NCBI RefSeq assembly: GCF_965342175.1
Contig: NZ_CBDRBL010000030.1
Coordinates: 1-64,000 of the forward strand
Direction of reading: 5' to 3'
Source: Actinacidiphila sp965342175
GTDB taxonomy: Bacteria > Actinomycetota > Actinomycetes > Streptomycetales > Streptomycetaceae
DNA: 64,000 bases
Numbering within the stretch: position 1 is the first letter of the stretch; every line of letters starts with the position of its first letter. Positions 41,528-50,161 of this stretch are shown here, one piece after another. The notes under the pieces were generated by a model. That model did not search any database. It had not been told where the DNA came from and was given only the letters and a program-made list of their open reading frames with translations. The position numbers and the translations under genes are program-made.

Positions 41528-43801
41528 TCAGTCCCGCAGCAGGTCGGGGACTCCGGCGTCGTCCGGCAGGTCGCGCTCCCCGGAGAGCACCGTCAGCCGC
41601 TGGGTGGCCCGGGTCAGCGCCACGTACAGCACCCGCAGTCCCGCCGGGGACTCGTCCGCGATCTCCGCGGGCGAGACGACGAGCGTGGCGTCGTACTCCA
41701 GGCCCTTGGCCTCCAGGCTGCCCAGCGCCACGACGCGCTCGCCCAGCCCCGCCAGCCAGCCCCGGGCCTCCTCACGGCGGCCCATGGCCACGACCACACC
41801 CACCGTGCCCTCGACCTCGCGCAGCAGCCGCTCCGCCTCCGCGCGCACCGCCTCGCCGGGACTGCGGCCCTCGGCCACCACGAACCGGGGCACCAGCCCC
41901 GTGGAGCGCACCGCGCGCGGCGCCTCGCTGCCCGGCATGGCGAGCGCCAGCACCTTCGCCGCCAGATCCGCGATCTCGGCCGGGTTGCGGTAGTTGACGG
42001 TGAGCGTGAAACGGCGGCGCGGACGCGTGCCCAGCGCCTCGTCGCGGGCCAGCGCCGCCTCGTCGGGGTCGGTCCACGAACTCTGCGCGGGGTCGCCGAC
42101 CACCGTCCAGGTCGCGGCACGGCCGCGGCGGCCCACCATGCGCCACTGCATCGGGGTGAGGTCCTGCGCCTCGTCGACGATCACGTGCGCGTACTCGGTG
42201 CGCTCCGCGTCGAGCCGGTCCTGCCGGCTGCGCCGCCCGCCCGCCATCCGGTCGGCGTAGGTGGTGACCTCCTCCAGGCCGGTCAGCTGATCCAGCGGGT
42301 CCGCCTCGCGGGCGCGCACCTTGGGCGGCGGGCCCAGCAGCGCCTCCAGCTCGTCGAGCATCGCCACGTCGTGCACGGACAGCGCCCCGTTGCCCGCGGC
42401 GTCCAGCCGGCGCAGCGAGCGCGCCACACGGCGCACCTCGGGCGGCGTCAGGACCCGCCGCGACCAGCGCCCCAGCCGCTTCTCGTCGGAGAGCGCCGCC
42501 AGCACCCCGCGCGGGGTCAGCACCGGCCACCACGCGGCCAGGAAGTCCGTGAACTCCTGCTCGGTGGAGACGTCCTCGTCGAAGCCCTGCCGCTCCTCGG
42601 CGGCCAACTCCGGATCGTCGAAGCGGCGCCCGGTCTTGCGCCACAGCGCGTCGAGCAGCAGACGGCGGGCCCGGGGCCGCAGCAGGTTCACCGGAGTCGT
42701 GCCGCCCAGCACGGCGTGCCGGATGCCCGACAGCTCCTCGGCGTCCAGCTCCAGCCGCCGGCCGAACGCCACGACCCGCAGCCGGTCCGGGCACCGCCCC
42801 GACGCTCCCCCGCACTCCAGCACCCCGCGGGCGGCCTTGCGCAGCACCTTCAGCATCCGCAGCGAGCCCTTGATCCGGGCAACCGCCGGATCGTCGTACG
42901 TGGTGGCCTCGGCGCCGTCCACGAGCGATCCCACGGCACGGATCGCGACCTGGCCCTCCTCGCCCAGCGAGGGCAGCACGCCCTCGGTGTACGCCACCAG
43001 CAGCGGCGTCGGGGAGACGACCAGGATGCCGCCCGCGTACCGGCGCCGGTCCTGGTACAGCAGGTACGCCGCCCGGTGCAGGGCCACGGCGGTCTTGCCC
43101 GTGCCGGGACCGCCCGTGACCTCGGTGACCGACGCCGCGGGGGCCCGGATCACCACGTCCTGCTCGGCCTGGATGCTGGAGACGATGTCCCGCATCGTGT
43201 GGCTGCGCGCCTGGCCCAGCGCGGCCATCAGCGCGCCGTCCCCGACCACCGGCAGACCCGTCGTCAGCTCGGGCCGCAGCAGGTCGTCCTCGACGCCCAG
43301 CACCTTGCGCCCCTTGGAGCGGATGACGCGCCGCCGCACGACGCGGCCGGGCGCGACGGGGGTCGCCCGGTAGAAGGGCGCCGCCGCGGGGGCCCGCCAG
43401 TCGATCACCAGCGGCGCGTAGTCCGCGTCCAGCACGCCGAGCCGGCCGATGTGCAGGGTCTCGGCGACGTCCGCCGTGCCGTCGGGCCGGATCGCGTCTT
43501 CGGCGGGCTCCACGGAGGTGTAGGCCCCGTCCGGGCCCTTCTTTCCGTCCTTGCCCTGGAGCAGGTCGATCCGGCCGAAGAGGAAGTCCTCGAACTCCGC
43601 GTTCAGCCGGTTCAGGTGCAGCCCCGCTCGGAACACCTGGGCGTCGCGCTCGGCGAGCGCACCCGGCGTGCCGACCTGGCCTCGCTTGACGGCGTCGTCC
43701 ACGAGGAACTCCGCCTCGTGGATCTTCTCCTCGAGCCGGTCGTACACCCGGTCCAGATGCGTCTGCTCGACCGCGATCTCCGTGTCCCGGACCGCTGCCA
43801 C
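41528..43801 (-). CDS. helD: UvrD/Rep-like helicase HelD, RNA-polymerase-associated
   Basis: A 757-residue superfamily 1 ATPase. The N-terminal coiled-coil arm (EQTHLDRVYDRLEEKIHEAEFLVDD) is typical of HelD, which inserts into RNA polymerase and recycles stalled complexes. Motif I is GGPGTGKTAVALHRAAYLLY, motif II is VIVDEAQDLTPMQWRMV, and motif VI lies in VLYVALTRATQRLTVLSGE. The GTG start follows AAGGGGG. Longer frames reach far upstream but cross the pseudogene region and are not real. Some actinobacterial HelD proteins also give rifampicin tolerance; whether this one does is unknown. Confidence 0.92.
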   Translation of the reverse strand: MAAVRDTEIAVEQTHLDRVYDRLEEKIHEAEFLVDDAVKRGQVGTPGALAERDAQVFRAGLHLNRLNAEFEDFLFGRIDLLQGKDGKKGPDGAYTSVEPAEDAIRPDGTADVAETLHIGRLGVLDADYAPLVIDWRAPAAAPFYRATPVAPGRVVRRRVIRSKGRKVLGVEDDLLRPELTTGLPVVGDGALMAALGQARSHTMRDIVSSIQAEQDVVIRAPAASVTEVTGGPGTGKTAVALHRAAYLLYQDRRRYAGGILVVSPTPLLVAYTEGVLPSLGEEGQVAIRAVGSLVDGAEATTYDDPAVARIKGSLRMLKVLRKAARGVLECGGASGRCPDRLRVVAFGRRLELDAEELSGIRHAVLGGTTPVNLLRPRARRLLLDALWRKTGRRFDDPELAAEERQGFDEDVSTEQEFTDFLAAWWPVLTPRGVLAALSDEKRLGRWSRRVLTPPEVRRVARSLRRLDAAGNGALSVHDVAMLDELEALLGPPPKVRAREADPLDQLTGLEEVTTYADRMAGGRRSRQDRLDAERTEYAHVIVDEAQDLTPMQWRMVGRRGRAATWTVVGDPAQSSWTDPDEAALARDEALGTRPRRRFTLTVNYRNPAEIADLAAKVLALAMPGSEAPRAVRSTGLVPRFVVAEGRSPGEAVRAEAERLLREVEGTVGVVVAMGRREEARGWLAGLGERVVALGSLEAKGLEYDATLVVSPAEIADESPAGLRVLYVALTRATQRLTVLSGERDLPDDAGVPDLLRD

Positions 43802-43989
43802 GCAGGACCCCCTTCTTGTGCTTCCGTACGTCACGCGCCGTGCGCGCCGCCCCGGCGAGCGGGGCAGCCTGACACCGTACGCCAACCAGGCGTTTCGCGC
43901 CCACTCGGCGCGTGCCCCCGGGACGGTCCGGGTCCCGGCTGCACGCCGGGACCGCGGGCCGGCCGAACGACCGCGGGACCGCACCCGAA

Positions 43990-44383
43990 CATCACCCCGG
44001 CGTCCGTACTTCCCGTCCGCGGCCGGATCGAGCGCCAGGCGGTAACCACGCTTGACCACCGTCTGGACGAGCGCCGGCGCCCCAACGCCGCCCGCAACCG
44101 CGCCGTCGCCGTCTCGACGGCGTGCTCGTCCCGCCCCGCACCCGTCAGCACCCGGAGCAGGTCGGCCCGGGAGACGACCCAGCCGGGGCGCCGGGCGAGC
44201 GCGCGGAGCAGGGCCATCCCGGACGGCGGGACGGCGCGCCGCTCGCCGTCGACGAGGGCCGCGTGGCCGCGGATCTCCAGGCGCTTCCCCGCGGCCGCCG
44301 GTCTCCCAGAACTCCTCGTCCTCCGGATCCCAGCGCTCGATCAAGCGGCCGCCCCTGCGAGCGGCGGTGCTCGGGGCAGTTAT
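43990..44383 (-). pseudogene. Deletion scar: start of a nitrate/nitrite transporter gene fused to the end of a HemD/regulator gene
   Basis: Behind AGGAGG, the DNA from 44383 reads ITAPSTAARRGGRLIERWDP then EDEEFWETGGR, the typical opening of a NarK-type MFS protein, but its first codon is ATA instead of ATG. At about 44290 the frame shifts into RLEIRGHAALVDGERRAVPP and MALLRALARRPGWVVSRADLL, the C-terminal winged helix of a uroporphyrinogen-III synthase/regulator fusion. A further one-base deletion after RLRAALG throws APALVQTVVKRGYRLALDP into yet another frame. The rest of both genes is missing. Confidence 0.72.
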
Positions 44384-44439
44384 GACGCCTCCTGGCCCTG
44401 ATGGCTCGTCGGGTGATGCACACGACAGCAGGAACGGCG

Positions 44440-44723
44440 CGTTTCCGCCCGATGGCCCGAGGTGACCGCCACGCAACCTTGCGCTCACCCGGAGCGCTGG
44501 CTCCTTGGGAGCGCCTCGGGCGCCATGACGCGGGCGTCGGCCTCGGGCAGCCAGGCGCCGTCCGGCGGGGTGAGCCGGCCGTCCTCGTCGGCGAGGCGCC
44601 GCGCGGCCACGAGCAGGGCGTCCAGTCCGAGGTGGCGCAGTACGCGGCACCACACCATCGAGACCGGCTGTCTCCCTGCGGCGCGGAGCCCGGCGCCGGG
44701 TCTGACGTCCCCGGCCGGAAAAG
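44440..44723. other. Non-coding or decayed stretch between the scar and ssrA
   Basis: A minus-strand frame across 44485-44766 contains HLGLDALLVAARRLADEDGRLT, faintly like the C-terminal helix of a STAS-domain (anti-anti-sigma) protein, and no complete domain. It overlaps the ssrA terminator. I regard it as a decayed remnant or chance frame. Confidence 0.3.
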
Positions 44724-44776
44724 CCGGAAGGCGATGTCCGCCCCGCGCGGTGCGCGGGGCGGACATCGCCTTCCGG
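44724..44776 (-). terminator. ssrA terminator, unusually long perfect hairpin
   Basis: Arms 44724-44748 and 44752-44776 are perfectly complementary over 25 base pairs around a three-base loop. The hairpin begins 9 bases after the 3' end of the tmRNA on the minus strand. Confidence 0.88.
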
Positions 44777-44784
44777 CGGGTCAG

Positions 44785-45169
44785 TGGAGATGGCGGGAAT
44801 CGAACCCGCGTCCTGTGGTGCGGAATCAGGGCTTCTCCGAGCGCAGTCCGCTGTGCTTTTCTCGGCCCCGGCAGTCACGCGGACAAGCCGCCGACGGGCC
44901 CAGCCACTGTGTGGTTTCCCACCGGGCCCCGTGGCCGGGCCCAGTGGTTGAGTTCCCTAGCTGATGCCAGGATCCGGGTCGGGAACAGTCCCGGGCTGAC
45001 ACTCCGCGGAGTCTTCGCTTAGCTACTGATTAGGCAGCGAGGGCGAAGGCGGAGGAATCGCTCTTATTGTTGGCGATTATTTTTTTCGGCATATGGTTTA
45101 CGAGATCATTGCCGCTTCCTCGGCTCGCTTCCCCTGCTTCGACATCCCCAGTCGAAACCGATCATCCCC
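44785..45169 (-). ncRNA. ssrA: Transfer-messenger RNA (tmRNA)
   Basis: The 385-base RNA rescues stalled ribosomes together with SmpB. The 5' end GGGGATG (45163-45169) pairs with CATCTCC near the 3' end (44786-44792), and GGGTTCGATTCCCGCC forms the tRNA-like T arm. The 5' segment GATGATCGGTTTCGAC is the conserved tmRNA opening. The tag frame (45030-45074) encodes ANNKSDSSAFALAA followed by TAA. This is two residues shorter than the S. coelicolor tag as I recall it (ANTKRDSSQQAFALAA). CCA is not encoded. smpB lies upstream on the same strand. Confidence 0.95.
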
Positions 45170-45224
45170 ATGTTGATTTTTCAAGCTGCTCGCCGGGCGG
45201 TGACCGTCCGGCGGTGCTGACGCC

Positions 45225-45230
45225 ATCGTA
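45225..45230 (-). promoter_or_regulatory. Candidate -10 box of ssrA
   Basis: TACGAT on the minus strand lies about 55 bases before the mature tmRNA 5' end. It is a good actinobacterial -10 hexamer. A short 5' leader would then be removed by RNase P. No clear -35 box is seen. Confidence 0.35.
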
Positions 45231-45287
45231 CGTGACCGACGCGCACGGTGGCCAGTGCATTCCGGTGCGTGCGGCGCGCGCCCGCGC

Positions 45288-45770
45288 TCACTGCCCGCGC
45301 TGGCGGCGGCGCGCCGCCGAGACGGCCCGGTCGGCCTCGCGGCGGTCCTGCTTCTCGCGCAGGGTCTGCCGCTTGTCGTACTCCTTCTTGCCCCGGGCCA
45401 GCGCGATCTCGACCTTCGCCCGGCCGTCCTTGAAGTACAGGGCGAGCGGCACGATCGTGTGACCGGTCTCCTGGGACTTCTGGAAGAGCTTCTCGATCTC
45501 CGCTCGGTGCAGCAGCAGCTTGCGCTTGCGCCGGGCCGAGTGGTTCGTCCATGTCCCCTGGGTGTACTCGGGGATGTGCACGTTGTGCAGCCACGCCTCG
45601 CCCCCGTCGAGCTGGCCGAAGCCGTCGACCAGGGAGGCGCGTCCCTGGCGCAGCGACTTCACCTCGGTGCCGGTGAGCACCAGACCCGCCTCGTAGGTGT
45701 CGAGGATGTGGTAGTCGTGCCGCGCCTTCTTGTTCTGCGCGATCAGCTTGCGACCCGTTTCCTTTGCCAT
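45288..45770 (-). CDS. smpB: SsrA-binding protein SmpB
   Basis: A 160-residue protein that binds tmRNA and delivers it to stalled ribosomes. The signature is GRKLIAQNKKARHDYHILDTYEAGLVLTGTEVKSLRQGRASLVDGF, and the basic tail KKEYDKRQTLREKQDRREADRAVSAARRRQRG is complete. The ssrA gene lies 118 bases downstream on the same strand, the common order in actinobacteria. The S41 protease gene precedes it by 54 bases. Confidence 0.97.
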   Translation of the reverse strand: MAKETGRKLIAQNKKARHDYHILDTYEAGLVLTGTEVKSLRQGRASLVDGFGQLDGGEAWLHNVHIPEYTQGTWTNHSARRKRKLLLHRAEIEKLFQKSQETGHTIVPLALYFKDGRAKVEIALARGKKEYDKRQTLREKQDRREADRAVSAARRRQRGQ

Positions 45771-45824
45771 AGCGCGGCCATTCTCGCACCTCGGCGGGTC
45801 CGGGGGTACCGGTTTGCGTGCCGG

Positions 45825-46988
45825 TCAGCGGGTCGGCGCGCCCAGGCCGTCCAGCACCTCGAGCGCCTGGGACTCGGCGTCCGCGCCGCCGGTGACCGCC
45901 AGGTCGGGCTCGATCCCCCGCCCGTCCACCCGCCGCCCCGCGGGCAGCCGGTAGTGACCGACGGTCAGCTCGGCGACCGAGCCGTCCGAGAGGCGACTGG
46001 GCATCTGCACCGAGCCCTTGCCGAAGGTGCGCGAGCCCACGACGACGGCGCGCCCGCGGTCCTGGAGGGCTCCGGCGAGCAGTTCGGCCGCGCTCATCGT
46101 GCCGCCGTCGACCAGGACGACGAGCGGGGTGCCGGTGTCGCCGGCGTCGTCGGCGTAGAGCGCCTGCTGTCTGCCGTGGACGTCGTAGGTGGCGACCAGG
46201 CCGCCGTCCAGGAGCGCCGAGGCCACGCCGACGGCCTCGGTGACCAGGCCGCCGGAGTTGCCGCGCAGGTCCAGGAGTATGCCCCCGTGTCCCGGTCGGC
46301 CGGCCAGGGCCCGGCGGACCTGCTCGGCGACGCCCTTGGTGAAGGCGTCCACCGTCACGACGGTGGCGCCGCCCGCGAGGTGCCGGACCCGTACGGACTC
46401 CGTCGGCAGCAGGGCCCGCCGCGGGGAGGCCTCCCAGGAGCGCGCGCCGCGCCGCAGGCCGAGCGAGACGGGGGTGCCGGCCGCCCCGCGACCGCGCAGC
46501 CTGGCGACCACCTCGGTGACGGGAATCCCGGTGACCGCGACGCCGTCGATGCTCGTCAGCCGGTCCGCGGCGTGCACGCCGGCCCGGGCGGCGGGACTGC
46601 CGGACTGGACGCGGTCGATCCTGATGCGGCCGTCCTCGGTGCGCCGCACCCACAGGCCGACCCCCACGTACCGGCCGTCGAGGGACTGCTCGAAGCCCTC
46701 GTACTCCTGCGCCGTGTAGAAGGAGGACCAGCGGTCGCCGCTCCGGCTGACCAGGGCCTCGGCGGCCTGCGGGCCGACCTTGCCCGCCGCGATCGCCGCC
46801 GCGATCTCGTCGGTGTCGGCGACCGTGCCGGCCGGGATGCGGGAGTGCGGCGGCGTCCGCCGCTCCCCGACGAGGTGCCCGAAGGAGCCCGCCGCGGCGC
46901 CGGCCGCCAGGACCGCCCCGAAGACCAGCGTCAGCGTCGCGGCGTGGCGCAGCCGGCGTGGTCTCCCGGGCGGACAGTGGCTCAGCAC
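45825..46988 (-). CDS. S41 family C-terminal processing peptidase with PDZ domain
   Basis: A 387-residue exported protease. The N-terminal signal anchor is LTLVFGAVLAAGAAAGSFGHL. The PDZ domain spans about residues 95-175 (VQSGSPAARAGVHAADRLTSIDG). The S41 catalytic core has ILLDLRGNSGGLVTEAVGVA, the nucleophile Ser in GGTMSAAELLAGAL and the catalytic Lys in GSRTFGKGSVQMP. It probably trims or degrades envelope proteins. It sits between ftsX and smpB on the same strand, an order typical of Streptomyces. Confidence 0.93.
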   Translation of the reverse strand: MLSHCPPGRPRRLRHAATLTLVFGAVLAAGAAAGSFGHLVGERRTPPHSRIPAGTVADTDEIAAAIAAGKVGPQAAEALVSRSGDRWSSFYTAQEYEGFEQSLDGRYVGVGLWVRRTEDGRIRIDRVQSGSPAARAGVHAADRLTSIDGVAVTGIPVTEVVARLRGRGAAGTPVSLGLRRGARSWEASPRRALLPTESVRVRHLAGGATVVTVDAFTKGVAEQVRRALAGRPGHGGILLDLRGNSGGLVTEAVGVASALLDGGLVATYDVHGRQQALYADDAGDTGTPLVVLVDGGTMSAAELLAGALQDRGRAVVVGSRTFGKGSVQMPSRLSDGSVAELTVGHYRLPAGRRVDGRGIEPDLAVTGGADAESQALEVLDGLGAPTR

Positions 46989-47069
46989 GTCGGGCAGTCT
47001 AGGCGAGAAGCGCGCACGGCACGGGAAGCCGGCCGCGCGGCGCTTCCGGCGCGGACCACGCCGTGCGGA

Positions 47070-47987
47070 TCAGACCTTGAGGTACTTGCGCAGCGCGATC
47101 AGGGCCGCCAGGGCGGGCATCAGCACGCCCACCACCAGCACCAGCGGCAGCACCTGGACCACCTCGCCCCAGCCGAGGAAGTTGATCAGCGGCACCTTGG
47201 CCTGCAGCTCCAGGCCGTGGTCGATCAGGAAGTAGCGGCCCACCAGGAGCATCAGACAGGCAAGACCGCCGCCGACCAGGCCGGCGAACGCGGCCTCCAT
47301 GATGAACGGCATCTGGATGTAGAAGCTGGACGCGCCGACCAGCCGCATGATCCCGGTCTCACGGCGGCGGCTGAAGGCCGACACGCGCACCGTGTTGACG
47401 ATCAGCATCATCGCCACCGTGAGCATGAACCCCAGCACGACCACCGCGGCCAGTGTCATGCCGTTGAGCAGTCCGAAGAGGTTGTTCAGCAGGGCCTTCT
47501 GGTCCTGCACCTCCTGGACGCCGGGACGGCCCTCGAAGGCGCTCGCGACCACCTCGAACTTGGTCGGGTCCTTGAGCTTGACCCGGAACGACTCCTGCAT
47601 CTGGTCCGGAGTGACCGTGTCGGCCAGCGGCGAGTCGGGGAACTGCTCCTGGTAGTGCTTGTAGGCGTCCTCCGCGCTCTCGTGGAAGTACTTGTCCACC
47701 AGCGGCAGCGCCTTGAGCTGCTTCTCGATGTCCTGCTTCTGCTCCTCGGTGACGGCACCCTTGGAGCACTGGGGTCGGGTCTTGGCGTCGTTCTTGTTGC
47801 AGAGGTAGATCGACACCTGGACCTTGTCGTACCAGTAGCCCTTCATCGAGTCGACCTGCTCGCGGGCGAGCCACGAGCCGCCGGCGAGCGCGAGCGAGAG
47901 GGCCACGGAGACGATGACCGCGAAGGTCATGGTGAGGTTGCGCCGGAGGCCGACGCCGATCTCCGAGAGCACGAACTGGGCGCGCAT
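47070..47987 (-). CDS. ftsX: Cell division protein FtsX
   Basis: A 305-residue permease-like protein with four membrane segments and a large extracellular loop. The first segment is LTMTFAVIVSVALSLALAGG. The external domain (residues 45-170) has a Cys pair (YLCNKNDAKTRPQC) that could form a disulfide. The last three helices include VLGFMLTVAMMLIVNTVRV. With FtsE it forms an ABC-like complex that activates peptidoglycan hydrolases. The gene follows ftsE with a 44-base gap. Confidence 0.96.
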   Translation of the reverse strand: MRAQFVLSEIGVGLRRNLTMTFAVIVSVALSLALAGGSWLAREQVDSMKGYWYDKVQVSIYLCNKNDAKTRPQCSKGAVTEEQKQDIEKQLKALPLVDKYFHESAEDAYKHYQEQFPDSPLADTVTPDQMQESFRVKLKDPTKFEVVASAFEGRPGVQEVQDQKALLNNLFGLLNGMTLAAVVVLGFMLTVAMMLIVNTVRVSAFSRRRETGIMRLVGASSFYIQMPFIMEAAFAGLVGGGLACLMLLVGRYFLIDHGLELQAKVPLINFLGWGEVVQVLPLVLVVGVLMPALAALIALRKYLKV

Positions 47988-48031
47988 GTTGTCCTTTCAG
48001 AAGGCCGCGGTGTGCAGGGCGGGGCCCCGGC

Positions 48032-48721
48032 TCAGTGCTGGTAGCCGTAGACGCCGCGGGACTGGTCGCGGACCAGTCGCCCCTTCTCGAGCTCGATGAC
48101 GCGCTTGCGCATCTGGTCGACGATGTTCTGGTCGTGGGTGGCCATCACCACGGTGGTGCCTGTCCGGTTGATGCGGTCCAGCAGCCGCATGATGCCCACG
48201 GAGGTCTGCGGGTCGAGGTTTCCCGTGGGCTCGTCCGCGATCAGCAGCATCGGGCGGTTGACGAACGCCCGGGCGATCGCCACGCGCTGCTGCTCACCAC
48301 CGGACAGCTCGCCCGGCATGCGGTCCTCCTTGCCGCCGAGGCCGACGAGGTCCAGCACCTCGGGGACCGTCTTGCGGATGGTGCCGCGCGGCTTGCCGAT
48401 CACCTCGAGGGCGAACGCCACGTTCTCCGCGACCGTCTTGTTGGGCAGCAGGCGGAAGTCCTGGAAGACCGTGCCCAGTTGGCGGCGCATGTGCGGCACC
48501 TTCCAGTTGGACAGCCGCGCGAGGTCCTTGCCGAGCACGTGCACCACGCCGGTGTCGGTCCGCTCCTCGCGCAGGATCAGCCGCAGGAAGGTCGACTTCC
48601 CGGAGCCGGAGGAGCCCACCAGGAAGACGAACTCGCCCTTCTCGATTTCCAGCGAAACGTCCCGAAGTGCAGGACGGTTCTGCCTGGGGTAGGTCTTGGA
48701 GACGTTGTCGAATCGGATCAC
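48032..48721 (-). CDS. ftsE: Cell division ATP-binding protein FtsE
   Basis: A 229-residue ABC ATPase. Walker A is GSSGSGKSTFLRLIL, the signature is LSGGEQQRVAIARAFV, Walker B is LLIADEPTGNLD, and the H-loop is MATHDQNIV. The opening MIRFDNVSKTYPRQNRPALRDVSL is typical of FtsE. ATP hydrolysis drives the partner FtsX to regulate wall hydrolases outside the membrane. Confidence 0.97.
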   Translation of the reverse strand: MIRFDNVSKTYPRQNRPALRDVSLEIEKGEFVFLVGSSGSGKSTFLRLILREERTDTGVVHVLGKDLARLSNWKVPHMRRQLGTVFQDFRLLPNKTVAENVAFALEVIGKPRGTIRKTVPEVLDLVGLGGKEDRMPGELSGGEQQRVAIARAFVNRPMLLIADEPTGNLDPQTSVGIMRLLDRINRTGTTVVMATHDQNIVDQMRKRVIELEKGRLVRDQSRGVYGYQH

Positions 48722-48995
48722 GGTCGCACTCCGGATACAGGGGATCGGAGGCGACCTTACGCGAACGGCCGCGGCCCGCGCAGTCCACGGTCCGTGATGA
48801 CGGGTTTATCCACCGACCACCAGGGGACAAAGCCGGCATTGGCCACATACGTCACTCTTCGCAGCCGCCGTCCGCGCGGAACGCGCCGAGCGTCGCGGAA
48901 GCTGGCACAGTGGGTCGGGGGGCTCGGGAACGTACCATCCCTGTCGCGCGTTGTTCATGTGCGGCCATCCAGGCCGCCTGGGAGGAGGCGACCGC

Positions 48996-49187
48996 ATGAC
49001 AGTCGACCGACTGGTGTGCGCCAACTGCGCCGGCCCCGTCAGCGAGGGCCGCTGTGCGGTCTGCCGCGCCCATCGCGCCCGCATCCAGCAGGAGAACCCC
49101 TTCGCGGCGATCTCCCCGGCGGCGCTGATCGCCCTGCTGGTGGGGCTGCTCGCGGTGGCGTGGGTGGTGCACGAGGCCACGGTGTAG
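48996..49187 (+). CDS. Small zinc-ribbon membrane protein
   Basis: A 63-residue protein starting MTVDRLVCANCAGPVSEGRC behind a strong GGAGGAGG. Two C-x2-C knuckles (CANC and CAVC) look like a zinc ribbon at the N-terminus. One C-terminal membrane helix spans LIALLVGLLAVAWVVHEA. A zinc ribbon joined to one helix suggests a small membrane-bound regulator or assembly factor. No family name is known to me. Confidence 0.75.
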   Translation: MTVDRLVCANCAGPVSEGRCAVCRAHRARIQQENPFAAISPAALIALLVGLLAVAWVVHEATV

Positions 49188-49211
49188 CGCTGCGCACACA
49201 CACGACAAGCA

Positions 49212-49248
49212 CAGGGGCCCCGCGCCGCTCAGGCGCTGACGGCCCCTG
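49212..49248. terminator. Terminator between convergent genes
   Basis: CAGGGGCC pairs with GGCCCCTG, with a nested GCGCC/GGCGC stem inside. It lies between the zinc-ribbon gene and the LAETG protein gene, whose stops converge. Confidence 0.7.
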
Positions 49249-49288
49249 CGGCGTTCCCGGCGGCCCAGGACGCGCACAGGGGCGTGCG

Positions 49289-50161
49289 TCAGACGGCGGC
49301 GTTGCGGTGGCCGCCGACCAGGCGCGGCATCAGGCGGAAGCCGAAACCGCCCGCGATCATCGTGGCGGCGCCGACCAGCAGGAACAGGCTGTCGCCGGCA
49401 CCGGTCTCAGCCAGCTCTTCCGTGGTGTCACCCTGGGTGACGACCTCGGTGGTGCCGAGGTTGTCGGTGTTGGTGTTGTCGGCGCAGGTCACGCTGTCGC
49501 CGTCGAGGGTGCAGGTGGTGCCGTCGCCGTCCGAGCCGCCGGTGCCGGAACCGCCGGTCCCGGAACCGCCGGTTCCGGAACCGCCGGCGCCGTTCCCGGT
49601 GCCGGCGTTGCCGTTGCCCGCATTGCCGTTGCCCGCATTGCCGTTGCCCGGATCGCCGTTGCCGTTGCCCGGATCGCCGTTGCCGTTGCCGTTGCCCGGG
49701 TCGGTGGGCCCACCGGTCGAGTCACCCGGGTCCGGGTCACCGGTCGGGTCGCCCGTCGTCGGGTCACCGGTCGGGTCGCCCGTCGTCGGGTCACCGGTCG
49801 GGTCACCGGTCGTCGGGTCACCGGTCGGGTCGCCCGTCGTCGGGTCACCGGTCGGGTCACCGGTCGTCGGGTCACCGGTCGGGTCACCGGTCGTCGGGTC
49901 ACCGGTCGGGTCACCGGTCGTCGGGTCACCGGTCGGGTCACCGGTCGTCGGGTCACCGGTCGGGTCGCCCGTAACGCCGGTGGTGGGGTCGTCGTCACCG
50001 TCCAAAGAGGCGGAGACGCCGACTTCGGTACCGGCCGCGTTCAGACCGATGTCCAGGCCGACGGCCTGCGCGGCACCGGCGGCCGTCAACGACCCGCCGG
50101 CCGCGATCACCGCGGCAGCGGCTATGCGGGCCATCCGCAGCCGCGTGTTCTTCTTGCTCAT
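49289..50161 (-). CDS. Sortase-anchored (LAETG) repeat surface protein
   Basis: A 290-residue exported protein. Residues 1-33 are a signal peptide (MARIAAAAVIAAGGSLTAAG, cleavage near AAQA). After a short conserved head (VGLDIGLNAAGTEVGVSASL) come eight tandem GDPTGDPTT units, then an Asn/Gly-rich linker of GNGNGDPGNGNG type and a Gly/Ser/Thr stretch. The C-terminus has the sortase motif LAETG, a membrane helix (SLFLLVGAATMIAGGFGF) and a basic tail. Class E sortases of Streptomyces recognise LAxTG (known). The repeats have perfect 27-base periodicity and are prone to change length. Confidence 0.88.
   Translation of the reverse strand: MSKKNTRLRMARIAAAAVIAAGGSLTAAGAAQAVGLDIGLNAAGTEVGVSASLDGDDDPTTGVTGDPTGDPTTGDPTGDPTTGDPTGDPTTGDPTGDPTTGDPTGDPTTGDPTGDPTTGDPTGDPTTGDPTGDPTTGDPTGDPDPGDSTGGPTDPGNGNGNGDPGNGNGDPGNGNAGNGNAGNGNAGTGNGAGGSGTGGSGTGGSGTGGSDGDGTTCTLDGDSVTCADNTNTDNLGTTEVVTQGDTTEELAETGAGDSLFLLVGAATMIAGGFGFRLMPRLVGGHRNAAV
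49740..49975 (-). repeat. 27-bp coding tandem repeat (GDPTGDPTT), eight copies
   Basis: Eight 27-base units differ only at synonymous positions (gcccgtcgtc versus accggtcgtc), showing recent slippage or gene conversion within the LAETG protein gene. Each unit adds nine residues without changing frame. Confidence 0.9.

Noticed and set aside
44485..44766. A 93-codon minus-strand frame with a STAS-like helix
   Set aside because: The similarity is weak and limited to about 20 residues, no complete domain is present, and the frame overlaps the ssrA terminator.
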